A DNA stretch of 64,000 nt from Lutibacter sp. Hel_I_33_5 (GCF_007827455.1 NZ_VISM01000001.1:2333501-2397500); one strand, 5' to 3'; numbered from the stretch's first letter, positions 15,950 through 25,482 are shown. Numbers and translations are program-made. The notes: generated by a model from the sequence alone, not told the origin.

Positions 15950-17827
15950 ATGAAAAAAATTACTTTTTTTGTTGTTTTTCTTTTTTTTTATTTGCCTCAA
16001 ACAAAAGCACAGAAAACTTTAGATATTATTTTTTCTCAAAATCCATCTCAAGACAGTAGATGTAATTATTTTAATAATTACTTTTTAAATTCACCTAAAG
16101 AGATACGCTATTCTATTGTAATGGAAAATGAGAAACTGTACTTTGAAGTTACAAATAAATCTTGGGCAATTCATTTATTTAAAAATACTGGAGATGGTAT
16201 TGCCATAGATATAGTGTCGAAATCTAGTTATAATTGTGGTATAGATATGGGAAAATCTCAAATTAAAGGCACTATTTTAAAACCAGTTTATGCAAAGCAA
16301 TTAGTAAGAGGTTTTAAACCTTCAAGAGGAGGTGGATTTAGAACTTTAGTAGGTGCAATACCTCAAAATTTAAAACATGAAGAATTAGAGTTTAATATTT
16401 TATTTTTAAATAATAAAGTACTTTGTAGACAACAGAAGATTTATAATTTAGAATCATACCCTTGGGAATTACTAGATATGGGTGTTTATTTAGATTCACT
16501 TACTTATAAATCTAAGGAAATAAGAACAGTGAAAGATAAATTCATTACAAAGTATAAGAAGCTAAAATTTATAATCCCTTTTCAAAAAAATAAATCAGAA
16601 TATATTCCAGAAGATATCAAACCTTTATATGATTCTTTAAGATTGACGGATTTTAATATTAAAAAAATTAATATCAAAGCATATTCTTCAATAGAAGGTA
16701 GCTTGGAAAGAAATTTAGAATTACAAAAACAAAGAGCACATACTATCGCGAAATCATTAAAATCTTTTCAAAAGCCCGATATAGTTACAAATATATCTTC
16801 TTCAGAAAACTGGGTAGAATTTTTAAATGATATATCTAAAGGTAAATATAAGGATTTTAAAAAACTCAATAAAAAACAAATTAAACATAAAGTTATTGGA
16901 GTTGTTTCTAAAGAATTAGAAATGTTTTTAAAAAATCATAGAAAAGCAGTTATTATTCTTGAACTAGAAAAGAAAAATAAATACGGAGAAATGACTACTG
17001 GTAATCTGATTTCTAAATTTAATAAACTGGTAAAAGAGGATAATATTGAAGAAGCTTTAGTAATTCAAAATTCTATTTTCATGAAATTAAGAGAAGAAAA
17101 ATCACCTAATAAATTAAGGCGGTTAATTGTTCCAAAACAAATAAAGTTTATTCCTGTTTTAAATAAAAACAGCATTTTTAAATACTTATTAAATTTAAGC
17201 TATTCAAAAATTGTTTTTGATGAATTGAAAAAACTAGAAAAATTAGATTCAAAAAATAAAAGAATCAAATATAATTTAGTTGTTGTAAAATTTATTATTT
17301 GGAGAAATAATTGGGAAGGAATTAATGAGGAAGATTTCGAAAAAGAAATTAACCTACTGAAAAAACACGGAATTAAGCAAAATTTAATAGACAGGATGTT
17401 AGTGAATTTTCATATTGTAAAAGCTGAAAAAAATATGAAAGCTGGAAAGTATGATGAGAAAGATGATTCTGTAGAGTTTATAATTGATTCTTATGAAAAT
17501 TTCAATTTTTCTAATTATGATTATTTAAGTTTAGCCCAGTTTTTAACTTATTACTCTAATATAGATGATGCAACCGACTTATTAGATGACAAAGTAAGAA
17601 TGATAACAATAGATGAAAATTTATTATTTTATTATTTAAACTTAACAATAACTAATAAATATAATGTGGCATCTCAAAATTATAGAACTATCATGCTAAA
17701 TGCAATTAACATGAACAAAGAAAGGTTCTGTAAATTGTTTAATTCCTCATTAGAAAAAGGTGTGACTTTTCAGTTATTAGAAAATGAATATTTAAGAAAG
17801 ACATATTGTGAAAACTGTAAAAATTAA
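15950..17827 (+). CDS. secreted protein with OmpA-like segment, unknown
   Basis: A 625-residue protein with a clear signal peptide (MKKITFFVVFLFFYLPQTKAQ). Around residues 240-275 it has IKAYSSIEGSLERN followed by LQKQRAHTIAKSL. This is the pattern of Bacteroidota OmpA-like peptidoglycan-associated domains (a strand, a Ser-x-x-Glu-Gly turn, then a helix with conserved Arg-Ala). The rest is Lys- and Asn-rich with helical repeats in the C-terminal half and a terminal CENC. It is likely periplasmic or outer-membrane associated. It stands alone between the polyprenyl synthase and a minus-strand block. Function is unknown. Confidence 0.8.
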   Translation: MKKITFFVVFLFFYLPQTKAQKTLDIIFSQNPSQDSRCNYFNNYFLNSPKEIRYSIVMENEKLYFEVTNKSWAIHLFKNTGDGIAIDIVSKSSYNCGIDMGKSQIKGTILKPVYAKQLVRGFKPSRGGGFRTLVGAIPQNLKHEELEFNILFLNNKVLCRQQKIYNLESYPWELLDMGVYLDSLTYKSKEIRTVKDKFITKYKKLKFIIPFQKNKSEYIPEDIKPLYDSLRLTDFNIKKINIKAYSSIEGSLERNLELQKQRAHTIAKSLKSFQKPDIVTNISSSENWVEFLNDISKGKYKDFKKLNKKQIKHKVIGVVSKELEMFLKNHRKAVIILELEKKNKYGEMTTGNLISKFNKLVKEDNIEEALVIQNSIFMKLREEKSPNKLRRLIVPKQIKFIPVLNKNSIFKYLLNLSYSKIVFDELKKLEKLDSKNKRIKYNLVVVKFIIWRNNWEGINEEDFEKEINLLKKHGIKQNLIDRMLVNFHIVKAEKNMKAGKYDEKDDSVEFIIDSYENFNFSNYDYLSLAQFLTYYSNIDDATDLLDDKVRMITIDENLLFYYLNLTITNKYNVASQNYRTIMLNAINMNKERFCKLFNSSLEKGVTFQLLENEYLRKTYCENCKN

Positions 17828-17845
17828 TATCCTAAATTTTCAATC

Positions 17846-18174
17846 TTAGCACAGCACTTTACTCGATAAGATTTTTTTTAAAAGCCATAAAACCTCAATA
17901 TTATTTTCACCTTTTTTAGGTTGAATAAAAATGTTAATTGCTGTAACTATTTCTTTTTCAGTAGCAAAATGACGACAATGTCTTTGTCTACTTTGTTATA
18001 AAAAACACGTGCAATACCAGAAGTTATAATATTTATATGATTGCAAATTTTAACTGTCTGTTGTAAAATTGCAAGTTCAAGGTGTTTCTCAAAACTCATA
18101 ACCCTTTTAAAAGCTTCTGAAAGCTCAGGATTTTCTAATAATAAAGAAGCATTTTGATCGAAGAAGGAATTCAT
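17846..18174 (-). pseudogene. broken Crp/Fnr-family regulator
   Basis: From the ATG at 18174 the frame gives KHLELAILQQ, ICNHINIITSGIARVFY and KDIVV, which is the start of a cyclic-nucleotide-binding domain of flavobacterial Crp-type regulators. It then meets a stop at 17947. A shifted frame resumes with HFATEKEIVTAINIFIQPKKGEN and ends at 17846 after the sequence has lost similarity. A one-base loss or two-base gain near 17970 explains the shift. The second half of the sensor domain and the whole helix-turn-helix are missing, so the product cannot bind DNA. It lies 2 bases downstream of the GH3 gene on the same strand. Confidence 0.75.
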
Positions 18175-18176
18175 AA

Positions 18177-19685
18177 TTATAATTTTAAAAGTTCTTCTAC
18201 AAAAGCTCTAGAGTTCGATAATCTGGGTACCTTATGTTGTCCGCCTAATTTATTTTTTTGTTTTAACCAATCGTAAAACAATCCTTTTCTTGCTTGATGA
18301 ATTTTAGGTAAAGCCAACGTCATGTTATTATATCGCTTTGCTTCATAATCAGAATTGATAGATTTTAAAGCATTGTCTAATAATTCAATAAAATAATCTA
18401 AATTTTCAGGAGCTTGATTGAATTCAATAATCCACTCATGACTACCACTTTTTTTATCTTCCATAAAAATTGGTCCAACCGTATAATCAGAAATAGTAGC
18501 ATTCGTTTTTTCACAGGCTAATCGTAAACCTTCTTCAGCATTTTCTATAATTAACTCTTCTCCAAAAACATTAATATGATGTTTTGTTCGTCCAGTAATT
18601 TTTATTCGATACGGATTTAGATCTGTGAATTTTACAGTATCACCAATTAAATAACGCCACAATCCACCATTGGTTGTAATTAAAATAGCATAGTTAATAT
18701 CTTTTTTCACTTCTGATAAGGGAATTGCTTCCGAGTTTTCTCCATCATATTCATCCATCGGAATAAACTCATAAAAGATACCGTAATCTAACATTAGCAG
18801 TAATTCTTTAGAATTATTTCTGTCTTGTAACGCAAAGAAACCTTCCGATGCATTATAAGTTTCATAGTATTTAAAATCTTTTTTAGGAATTAGTTTTTTG
18901 TATTGTTTTCTATAGGGGTTAAAATTTACGCCGCCATGAAAATAGACTTCCAAATTTGGCCAAACTTCTAGAATATTGTCTTTTCCAGTTTTTTCTAAAA
19001 CACGATTTAATAGTACCAACATCCAAGAAGGAACACCAACTAAACTGGTAATATTTTCATTGATAGTTTCATTAATAATGGCTTCCATTTTGGTTTCCCA
19101 TTCCGCCATTAATGAAACTTCTTGACTGGGAGCAGAACTAAAGTCTGCCCAAAAAGGTAAGTTCTCTGTTATGATTGCAGATAAATCTCCGAAATACGAA
19201 TTATTATCTTCGTAAATAGTTGTGCTACCGCCTAATTTTAAGCCTTTACCTGTAAACATTTTGGTTTCTTCATTGTTGTTTATATACAGGCACAACATGT
19301 CCTTTCCAGCTTTCATATGGCAGTATTCTAGCGCTTCATCACTTACAGGAATAAATTTACTTTTTGCGTTAGTTGTTCCGCTAGATTTTGCAAACCATCT
19401 TATATCACTTGCCCAAAAAAGATTTTGTTCTCCTTTTCTACAACGCTCTATTAAAGGTTCTATACTTTCATATTGTTGAATAGGAACATTTTTAGCAAAT
19501 TCTTTATAACTTTCTATGGATGAAAAATTACAGTTTGTACCAAATTCAGTATTTTTTGCACTATTTAATAGTTTTAATAAGAGTTCTTCTTGTACATCCA
19601 TAGGATATTTTAAAAACAACTCTATTTGGTGCTTTCGTTTCTTTAAAAACCAAGAAATGATAGAATTAATAAACGGAAACGCCAT
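18177..19685 (-). CDS. GH3-family acyl-adenylate-forming protein
   Basis: A 502-residue member of the GH3 auxin-responsive promoter family, related to acyl-adenylate synthetases that link carboxylic acids to amines. The ATP-binding P-loop-like motif is FAKSSGTTNAKSKFIPVS (about residues 105-122). Later motifs include YNASEGFFALQ and LWRYLIGDTVKF, then ITGRTKHHINVFGEEL, typical of the C-terminal swivel domain. Bacterial members are common in flavobacteria and their substrate is unknown. The start ATG is near 19685, divergent from the DUF2797 gene with a 47-base gap. Confidence 0.92.
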   Translation of the reverse strand: MAFPFINSIISWFLKKRKHQIELFLKYPMDVQEELLLKLLNSAKNTEFGTNCNFSSIESYKEFAKNVPIQQYESIEPLIERCRKGEQNLFWASDIRWFAKSSGTTNAKSKFIPVSDEALEYCHMKAGKDMLCLYINNNEETKMFTGKGLKLGGSTTIYEDNNSYFGDLSAIITENLPFWADFSSAPSQEVSLMAEWETKMEAIINETINENITSLVGVPSWMLVLLNRVLEKTGKDNILEVWPNLEVYFHGGVNFNPYRKQYKKLIPKKDFKYYETYNASEGFFALQDRNNSKELLLMLDYGIFYEFIPMDEYDGENSEAIPLSEVKKDINYAILITTNGGLWRYLIGDTVKFTDLNPYRIKITGRTKHHINVFGEELIIENAEEGLRLACEKTNATISDYTVGPIFMEDKKSGSHEWIIEFNQAPENLDYFIELLDNALKSINSDYEAKRYNNMTLALPKIHQARKGLFYDWLKQKNKLGGQHKVPRLSNSRAFVEELLKL

Positions 19686-19694
19686 AGAATTTAG

Positions 19695-19702
19695 TAAGTT
19701 TG
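19695..19702 (+). promoter_or_regulatory. -7 promoter box (TAAGTTTG) for the DUF2797 gene
   Basis: TAAGTTTG fits TAnnTTTG and lies 30 bases before the ATG at 19733, in the divergent GH3/DUF2797 gap. It overlaps a possible upstream TTG start at 19700, which makes the ATG at 19733 the better start. Confidence 0.5.
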
Positions 19703-19732
19703 TTAGAAGCTAAAAATAATAAATTCTTTTTG

Positions 19733-20524
19733 ATGGAATACCAAGGTGTCTTAAAAAAAATGCCAACTGAATATTTAGACGAAATTCAGTACTACCTAGA
19801 TATGAACTCTGATTTTCTAAATGTTAATCAGTTATTAAATAAAGAGATTACCATTTCGTTTGTTAAATACGAGTGTTTAAACTGTCATTTAGAGAAACAA
19901 ATTTACCGTCAAGGATTTTGTAAATCATGCTTTTTTGAAACACCAAATGCTGGTGATTGGATTATGAGACCAGAATTAAGTAAAGCGCATTTAGGGATTG
20001 AAGATCGTGATTTAGCCTATGAACAAAAAGTGCAATTACAGCCTCATATTGTGTATTTGGCAAATTCGAGCAATGTAAAAGTTGGTGTTACAAGAAAACA
20101 ACAAGTTCCAACACGTTGGATAGATCAAGGAGCTCATGAAGCAATTGAAATTGTTGAGGTTCCTAATCGTTATTTAGCAGGGATTACAGAAGTTGCATTA
20201 AAAGAGCATGTCGCAGACAAAACCAATTGGCGTAAGATGCTTAAGAATGATATTGAAGATGAAAGTTTGGTAGAGTGGAGAGATAAATTAAAAGAATACA
20301 TTCCTGAAGAAGCAAAACAATATCTAATAGAGAATAATACAGAAACTAGTATAAATTTTCCAGTGCATAAATATCCAGAAAAACCAAAGAGTTTGAACCT
20401 TATTAAAACGCCTAGCTATTCTGGAAAGTTAGTGGGTGTTAAAGGACAGTATTTAATCTTTGAAGACGAAACTGTTTTTAATGTGAGAGCTAATGAAGGA
20501 TTGGTGGTTTCGATTAACGTTTAA
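19733..20524 (+). CDS. DUF2797 protein with zinc-ribbon-like cysteines
   Basis: A 263-residue protein of the DUF2797 family. It has paired cysteines (CLNC, then FCKSC about 15 residues later) that look like a zinc ribbon. These are followed by the strongly conserved GDWIMRPELS, LQPHIVYLANSSNVKVGVTR and PTRWIDQGA blocks. The VYLANSSNVKVGVTR stretch resembles GIY-YIG-like nuclease folds, which is a suggestion only. I choose the ATG at 19733 (MEYQGVLKKM) because family members begin there and the upstream TTG overlaps the promoter. The nitrilase gene follows after 3 bases, so they form an operon. Confidence 0.9.
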   Translation: MEYQGVLKKMPTEYLDEIQYYLDMNSDFLNVNQLLNKEITISFVKYECLNCHLEKQIYRQGFCKSCFFETPNAGDWIMRPELSKAHLGIEDRDLAYEQKVQLQPHIVYLANSSNVKVGVTRKQQVPTRWIDQGAHEAIEIVEVPNRYLAGITEVALKEHVADKTNWRKMLKNDIEDESLVEWRDKLKEYIPEEAKQYLIENNTETSINFPVHKYPEKPKSLNLIKTPSYSGKLVGVKGQYLIFEDETVFNVRANEGLVVSINV

Positions 20525-20527
20525 GGA

Positions 20528-21487
20528 ATGAAAAATAATCTATTAAAAGTAGCACTTGCACAAATTTCTCCAATTTGGTTAAATAAAGAGAAAACAATTA
20601 AAAAAATTGAAAAATCAATTTTAGACGCTGCAAAAGAAAATTGTGAACTTATTGTTTTTGGAGAAGCATTATTACCAGGATACCCTTTTTGGATTGCCTT
20701 AACCAATGGAGCAGTATGGGATTCTAAAATTCAAAAAGAGATTCATGCTCATTATGTTCGTAATTCTATAACGATAGAAAAAGGTGAATTAGATTCCATT
20801 TGTAAATTAGTTAAAGAAAATAATATTGCTATTTATTTAGGGATTATGGAGCGTGCCCAAAATAGAGGTGGACACAGTATTTATGCTTCTTTGGTATATA
20901 TAAATGCAGAAGGAGAAATAAAATCTGTGCATAGGAAATTGCAACCTACCTATGATGAACGATTAACTTGGGCACCTGGAGATGGAAATGGTTTACAAGT
21001 ACATCCATTAAAAGAATTTACCGTTGGAGGTTTAAATTGTTGGGAAAATTGGATGCCTTTACCAAGAACAGCCTTATATGGTTTAGGAGAGGATTTACAC
21101 ATTGCTGTTTGGCCTGGAAGCGATCATAATACAAAAGATATTACACGTTTTATTGCAAGAGAATCTCGCTCTTTTGTGATTTCAGTTTCTAGTTTAATGC
21201 AAAAATCAGACTTTCCAGCAAACACTCCTCATATAGAAAAAATACTAGAAAAATCACCAGAAACTTTAGCGAATGGAGGCTCGTGTATTGCTTCACCAGA
21301 TGGTGAGTGGTTGGTTGAACCTGTAATTAATAAAGAAGGTTTAATTATTGAAACCTTAGATTTTAATAGAGTTTTGGAAGAGCGTCAAAATTTTGATTGT
21401 GTAGGTCATTATTCTAGACCAGATGTAACCAAATTACATGTAAATAGAGAAAGGCAAAGTACAGTTTCTTTTAAAGATGAAGCGTAA
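20528..21487 (+). CDS. nitrilase (carbon-nitrogen hydrolase)
   Basis: A 319-residue carbon-nitrogen hydrolase with the full catalytic set: Glu46 in VFGEALLPGYPFW, Lys137 in HRKLQPTYDERLTWAPGDG, and Cys171 in GGLNCWENWMPL. The CWEN context and the RLTWAPGDG segment point to the true nitrilase branch (R-CN to carboxylate and ammonia) rather than amidases. It has no signal peptide. It is cotranscribed with the DUF2797 gene and converges with a LacI-type regulator 4 bases away. Substrate is unknown; nitriles or cyanide-like compounds are possible. Confidence 0.92.
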   Translation: MKNNLLKVALAQISPIWLNKEKTIKKIEKSILDAAKENCELIVFGEALLPGYPFWIALTNGAVWDSKIQKEIHAHYVRNSITIEKGELDSICKLVKENNIAIYLGIMERAQNRGGHSIYASLVYINAEGEIKSVHRKLQPTYDERLTWAPGDGNGLQVHPLKEFTVGGLNCWENWMPLPRTALYGLGEDLHIAVWPGSDHNTKDITRFIARESRSFVISVSSLMQKSDFPANTPHIEKILEKSPETLANGGSCIASPDGEWLVEPVINKEGLIIETLDFNRVLEERQNFDCVGHYSRPDVTKLHVNRERQSTVSFKDEA

Positions 21488-21491
21488 TTTA

Positions 21492-22505
21492 TTACTTAGT
21501 AGAATCTCTAATTACGATATCTGTTTTAATAACCTTCGTAATAGTATCTGTAATTTTCTTCTCTAATCTGTCAATTAAAATTTCAGCAGCATTTTCTCCC
21601 ATAATTTCTCCATGCTGACTAATAGTAGTCAGTTTTGGACTTGAATGTCTAGCTAAAATACCATTAGAAAAAGCAATAACAGCCAAATCTTTTGGAATGT
21701 TAGTTCCATTTTTTAAAGCTGATTTCATAGATGCAATTGCTGCAGATTCTCCAGTAGTTATAACAGCATCAATATTATTTTCTTTGAAAAAAGGTGTTAA
21801 AACAGTTTCGTATTTTTTATAATCCTTCTCAAAAATATTAATCACTAAATCTTGTTTAAATTCCAAACCAGATTTTTCTAATCCTTCTTTATATCCTAAG
21901 AAACGTTTCTTACCAATAATTAAATTACTCATGGTAGAAACAAAGGCAATATTTTTATGGCCAGATTTTGCTAAAAATTTAACGGTATCAGTTGCGCTAT
22001 TAAAGTCATTTGTGATTACTTTATCACAGTCAATAGATTCGGCAACTCTATCAAACATAACTATAGGTGTTCCTTCTTTAATCGTTTGGCTTAGGTGATT
22101 AAAATCTTGTTTTAATTCAGTTTCTTTAGCCATAGACATAATAAAACCATCAATACTTCCATTAGAAAGCATTTCAATAGTTTCTACCTCTTTTTTATAT
22201 GATTCGTTAGAGATACAAGTGATTATTTTATAACCACGTTTGTTGGCCGTTTTTTCAATTCCTTTAAAAACTTGAGCAAAAAAGTAATTTAACATGGTTG
22301 GAATGATAATTCCAATAGTTTTTGTACTTCTGTTTTTTAAACTTAATGCATTAAAGTTTGGTTTGTAGTTATTCTCCTTTGCATATTTCTGAATCTTATC
22401 TTTTGTGTTTTGACTGATTTCATAACTATCATTCAAAGCTTTAGAAACCGTAGATATAGATACATTAAATTTTTCTGCTATGTCTTTAATTGTAAGTTTT
22501 TTCAT
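21492..22505 (-). CDS. LacI-family transcriptional regulator
   Basis: A 337-residue regulator with an N-terminal LacI helix-turn-helix (TIKDIAEKFNVSISTVSKALN, residues about 4-24) and hinge. A periplasmic-binding-protein-like sensor domain follows, with motifs TIGIIIPTMLNYFF, IDGFIMS, IAFVSTMSN and DLAVIAFSNG. It should bind a palindromic operator and respond to a sugar or related ligand. No obvious target operator is visible next to it. It converges with the nitrilase gene and precedes the glycosyltransferase operon on the same strand only as its downstream neighbour, so the regulated genes may be elsewhere. Confidence 0.93.
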   Translation of the reverse strand: MKKLTIKDIAEKFNVSISTVSKALNDSYEISQNTKDKIQKYAKENNYKPNFNALSLKNRSTKTIGIIIPTMLNYFFAQVFKGIEKTANKRGYKIITCISNESYKKEVETIEMLSNGSIDGFIMSMAKETELKQDFNHLSQTIKEGTPIVMFDRVAESIDCDKVITNDFNSATDTVKFLAKSGHKNIAFVSTMSNLIIGKKRFLGYKEGLEKSGLEFKQDLVINIFEKDYKKYETVLTPFFKENNIDAVITTGESAAIASMKSALKNGTNIPKDLAVIAFSNGILARHSSPKLTTISQHGEIMGENAAEILIDRLEKKITDTITKVIKTDIVIRDSTK

Positions 22506-22558
22506 GAGATGCTAAAATACGAAAAATATAAAAAATCAATAATCAATATTGCAAATTG

Positions 22559-23989
22559 TTATGAACTTTTTATTAATTTTTGCTTTTTAAGCTCCCAAAT
22601 TAGGAATCCATAAACAAAAATGTATTCTAAAAGAACAAACCAAAGGTTTTCTTTCCAAGGATTATTGGCGTATGCTTGGTAACTAAAAATAATAACTAAA
22701 CTCCAAATTATTGGAAAACGATATTTTGTGAAAATAGATAAAATAATTAAGGTAGCTAAATACCAAGGATGCATTGTTGTGGTTGTAAAGTAGTAAAAAG
22801 ATAATCCAAATAATAGTGCGGTTATTAATTGTTTAGTTGAAGTGTTTTTTCTGAAAAAAGTAATAATTAATAAAAAAAGGATAGTGAGTATTGGCGCTAT
22901 TTTACCAATAATAGCAATTTCATTATAGCCTCTAAATAGATATCCAATTTCCCTAAATACATAATAAAAACTAGCATTGAATTCAAAATTTCTAAACCAT
23001 AGACTTACAGAGTTAGCATAGTTATTAATAAATTCTGATGAATAAAAAGGAAGGAATAAAATTAGTATTGTAGTTAAAATGATAAGATAAAAAGTGAATA
23101 GTTTTATTAAGCCATTAAATGAAAATTTTAGATTGTCATTGTGAAGAGTTTCCGACGAAATAATCTCATTATTAAAAAGAGATTGCTTCATTTCATTCGC
23201 AATGACGTTTCTCTTAACAAACCATTGATAAAACAACGGTAAAAATAACAATGGAATCAGTTTTATAGAAACGGAGCATCCTAAAAATATCGCAGCCCAT
23301 ATCCATTTTTGTTGATGTAATTTGTATAAACTCAATATTAAAAAGAACAACATAACAGGTTCAAAATGTAAATTACCTGTTAGTTCAATAATAATAAATG
23401 GATTGAGCGCATACCAAAATATATTTCTTGGATTTAATTGTAGCTTTTCTAACAATTTAGAACCATAATATAAAATACCAATATCGGCTAGAATAATTAA
23501 TAACCTCATAGTAATTACTGAAGCAAAAATACTTTTACTGCCAATAATTGCAGCAATTAAAAAACATAGTTGATTTATTGGTGGGTAATTGGTGTAATGA
23601 CTTCCGTTGGACTCTCCCATACCATTGTATAAATTAATGGCTTCATCAATTGGATACTTTTGTTGCTCTATAAAAGTTTGTGGTAAACTTAAATAGGGAT
23701 TAAATCCTTCAAAAATCATTCTTCCATCCCATATAAATCTATAAAAATCTTGTGATAGGTTTGGGATAGAAAACAAAAATATTAACCGAAATAAAATGGT
23801 TAAACCTATTAGAGTTGAAACGTCAATTTTTTTATTCTTTATTAAAAAGTAAAAACAAAAAAACAGTGAAAACCATAAAAAAAGTAACTGGTAGAAATTA
23901 GTTCTGTCTAAGAAATACGCTACAAAAAAATATAAAACGGAGCTTAAAAGTATTAAAAGAACATCTTTATATTTTTTAAAAAAAATCAT
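22559..23989 (-). CDS. GT87/mannosyltransferase-like polytopic glycosyltransferase
   Basis: A 476-residue membrane glycosyltransferase with about ten hydrophobic spans and a conserved early loop acidic motif, FYRFIWDGRMIFEGFNPY (about residues 82-99). The loop YTNYPPINQL follows, as in GT-C folds that use polyprenyl-phosphate sugars (GT87/DUF2029, MptA/B-like). Residues 262-285 (VIANEMKQS to TLHND) are encoded by a 72-bp palindromic repeat inserted in frame and are probably not ancestral. The start overlaps the stop of the preceding GT2 gene by one base. It is the last gene of a six-gene operon. Confidence 0.85.
   Translation of the reverse strand: MIFFKKYKDVLLILLSSVLYFFVAYFLDRTNFYQLLFLWFSLFFCFYFLIKNKKIDVSTLIGLTILFRLIFLFSIPNLSQDFYRFIWDGRMIFEGFNPYLSLPQTFIEQQKYPIDEAINLYNGMGESNGSHYTNYPPINQLCFLIAAIIGSKSIFASVITMRLLIILADIGILYYGSKLLEKLQLNPRNIFWYALNPFIIIELTGNLHFEPVMLFFLILSLYKLHQQKWIWAAIFLGCSVSIKLIPLLFLPLFYQWFVKRNVIANEMKQSLFNNEIISSETLHNDNLKFSFNGLIKLFTFYLIILTTILILFLPFYSSEFINNYANSVSLWFRNFEFNASFYYVFREIGYLFRGYNEIAIIGKIAPILTILFLLIITFFRKNTSTKQLITALLFGLSFYYFTTTTMHPWYLATLIILSIFTKYRFPIIWSLVIIFSYQAYANNPWKENLWFVLLEYIFVYGFLIWELKKQKLIKSS
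23135..23206. repeat. palindromic dispersed repeat, type B, inserted in frame in a gene
   Basis: This 72-bp element has GTCATTGTGAA at one end and TTCGCAATGAC at the other, an inverted repeat with one mismatch. Read on the minus strand it starts GTCATTGCGAATGAAATGAA, nearly identical to the start of the intergenic element at 43933. Its length is a multiple of three, and it adds exactly 24 codons to the glycosyltransferase without breaking the frame. Confidence 0.85.
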
Positions 23990-25482
23990 TAAGCTTTAGA
24001 AAAGATAGATTTAAAAAAGACGTAACCAAACCCAGCAAAAAGCATCAAATGAAAAGGGAATAAACCAAAGTCTCCACCTTGTTTGCCAACTATAAATGCA
24101 CTGTACATTCCGAATGCAAAATACAACGCTAATAAACCTTCAAGAATTACATGTGGAGAGACTTTTTTACGAATATATATATTGTTTTTCCAGCCATCCT
24201 TTAGATTTTTAATATTGAATTTTGGTGTTCTTACAAATTCACTTTTTTTACCAAAATGACCTTCCAAAACTGCTATTGTATTGTGTAAGGAAAAGCCCAT
24301 TGCAATAGAGAAAAAAGAAAAGAAAGCACCAATATATTTTATAAAATTTAAAAAACCACCACCATAACTATTCTTATACATAAACCAATAACAAACAAAG
24401 AAAATGATTGTGCTGATTACAAAAAAGCTCATCACAATAAAGTACATTTTTAAGTGTTCATATTCGTTTTTTATATAGAGCATAGGTATACTTAAAACTG
24501 CTACAATAAAAATGCAAGTAAACATAGAGCTGTTTAATAAATGTAAAAGTCCGTGAATCTTAGTTTTAAAAGACATGGTTTTACTGGTCAGAATTCTCTT
24601 TAACATTTTTTGAAAATTCTCTGCGCCTCCTTTATTCCATCTGAATTGTTGAGATCTTGCAGCACTTATCACTACAGGTAATTCAGCTGGTGTTTCTACT
24701 TTTTCTAAGTATTTAAATTTCCACTTTTTTAATTGTGCTCTATAACTTAAATCTAAATCTTCAGTTAAAGTATCTCCTTCCCAATTTCCAGCATCGTAAA
24801 TACATTCTTTACGCCAAACCCCAGCGGTTCCATTAAAGTTGATGAAATGCCCTTTACTATTTCTGCCAACTTGTTCTAAAGTAAAATGGGCATCCAAAGC
24901 AAAAGCTTGAATTTTTGTAAGTGTAGAATAATTTCTGTTGATATGTCCCCAACGTGTTTGAACAACTCCAATTTCTGAATCTTTAAAATAAGGGACAGTT
25001 TTTTCTAACCAACATGGTTTTGGTAAGAAATCAGCATCAAAAATGGCAATAAATTCACCTTTTGCAATTTTTAAACCTTCTTTTAAAGCACCAGCCTTAA
25101 AGCCTTCTCGGTTTTGTCTTCGGATATGTACAATATCTAAACCAGTTTCTTTTAACCTTTTTATGTGTTTTTCTGTGGATAAAATAGATTCGTCTGTAGA
25201 ATCATCTAGAACCTGAATCTCTAATTTCTCTTTCGGGTATTTTAATAATGCAATATTATCCAATAAACGCTCCATAACATACAACTCGTTATAAACGGGA
25301 AGTTGAATGGTTACAAAAGGAATTTCTTTTGCGTTATTGAAGTCAAGTTTAGGAGAACTGTCAACTTTTTTACTTGCTTTTAAATAGTTGAAAAGTAAAT
25401 TTAATTGAGCAATAGCATACATTAGAATTAATACTAATGCAATAGTATATATAGTTATAATAACGTAATCGATAACAATCAT
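23989..25482 (-). CDS. cellulose-synthase/CslA-like GT2 glycosyltransferase
   Basis: A 497-residue membrane GT2 enzyme. An N-terminal span (about residues 5-30) is followed by the catalytic domain with VTIQLPVYNE, LDDSTDES, the DxD-type FDADF, the acceptor-site TLTEDLDLSYRA (TED) and the QQFRWNKG (QxxRW) motif. At least four C-terminal spans follow. This D,D,D,QxxRW arrangement marks processive synthases such as cellulose and mannan (CslA) synthases. There is no PilZ domain. It overlaps the upstream GT2 by 4 bases and the downstream GT by 1. With a GH113 mannanase-like gene nearby, a mannan-type polymer is a reasonable guess. Confidence 0.9.
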   Translation of the reverse strand: MIVIDYVIITIYTIALVLILMYAIAQLNLLFNYLKASKKVDSSPKLDFNNAKEIPFVTIQLPVYNELYVMERLLDNIALLKYPKEKLEIQVLDDSTDESILSTEKHIKRLKETGLDIVHIRRQNREGFKAGALKEGLKIAKGEFIAIFDADFLPKPCWLEKTVPYFKDSEIGVVQTRWGHINRNYSTLTKIQAFALDAHFTLEQVGRNSKGHFINFNGTAGVWRKECIYDAGNWEGDTLTEDLDLSYRAQLKKWKFKYLEKVETPAELPVVISAARSQQFRWNKGGAENFQKMLKRILTSKTMSFKTKIHGLLHLLNSSMFTCIFIVAVLSIPMLYIKNEYEHLKMYFIVMSFFVISTIIFFVCYWFMYKNSYGGGFLNFIKYIGAFFSFFSIAMGFSLHNTIAVLEGHFGKKSEFVRTPKFNIKNLKDGWKNNIYIRKKVSPHVILEGLLALYFAFGMYSAFIVGKQGGDFGLFPFHLMLFAGFGYVFFKSIFSKA

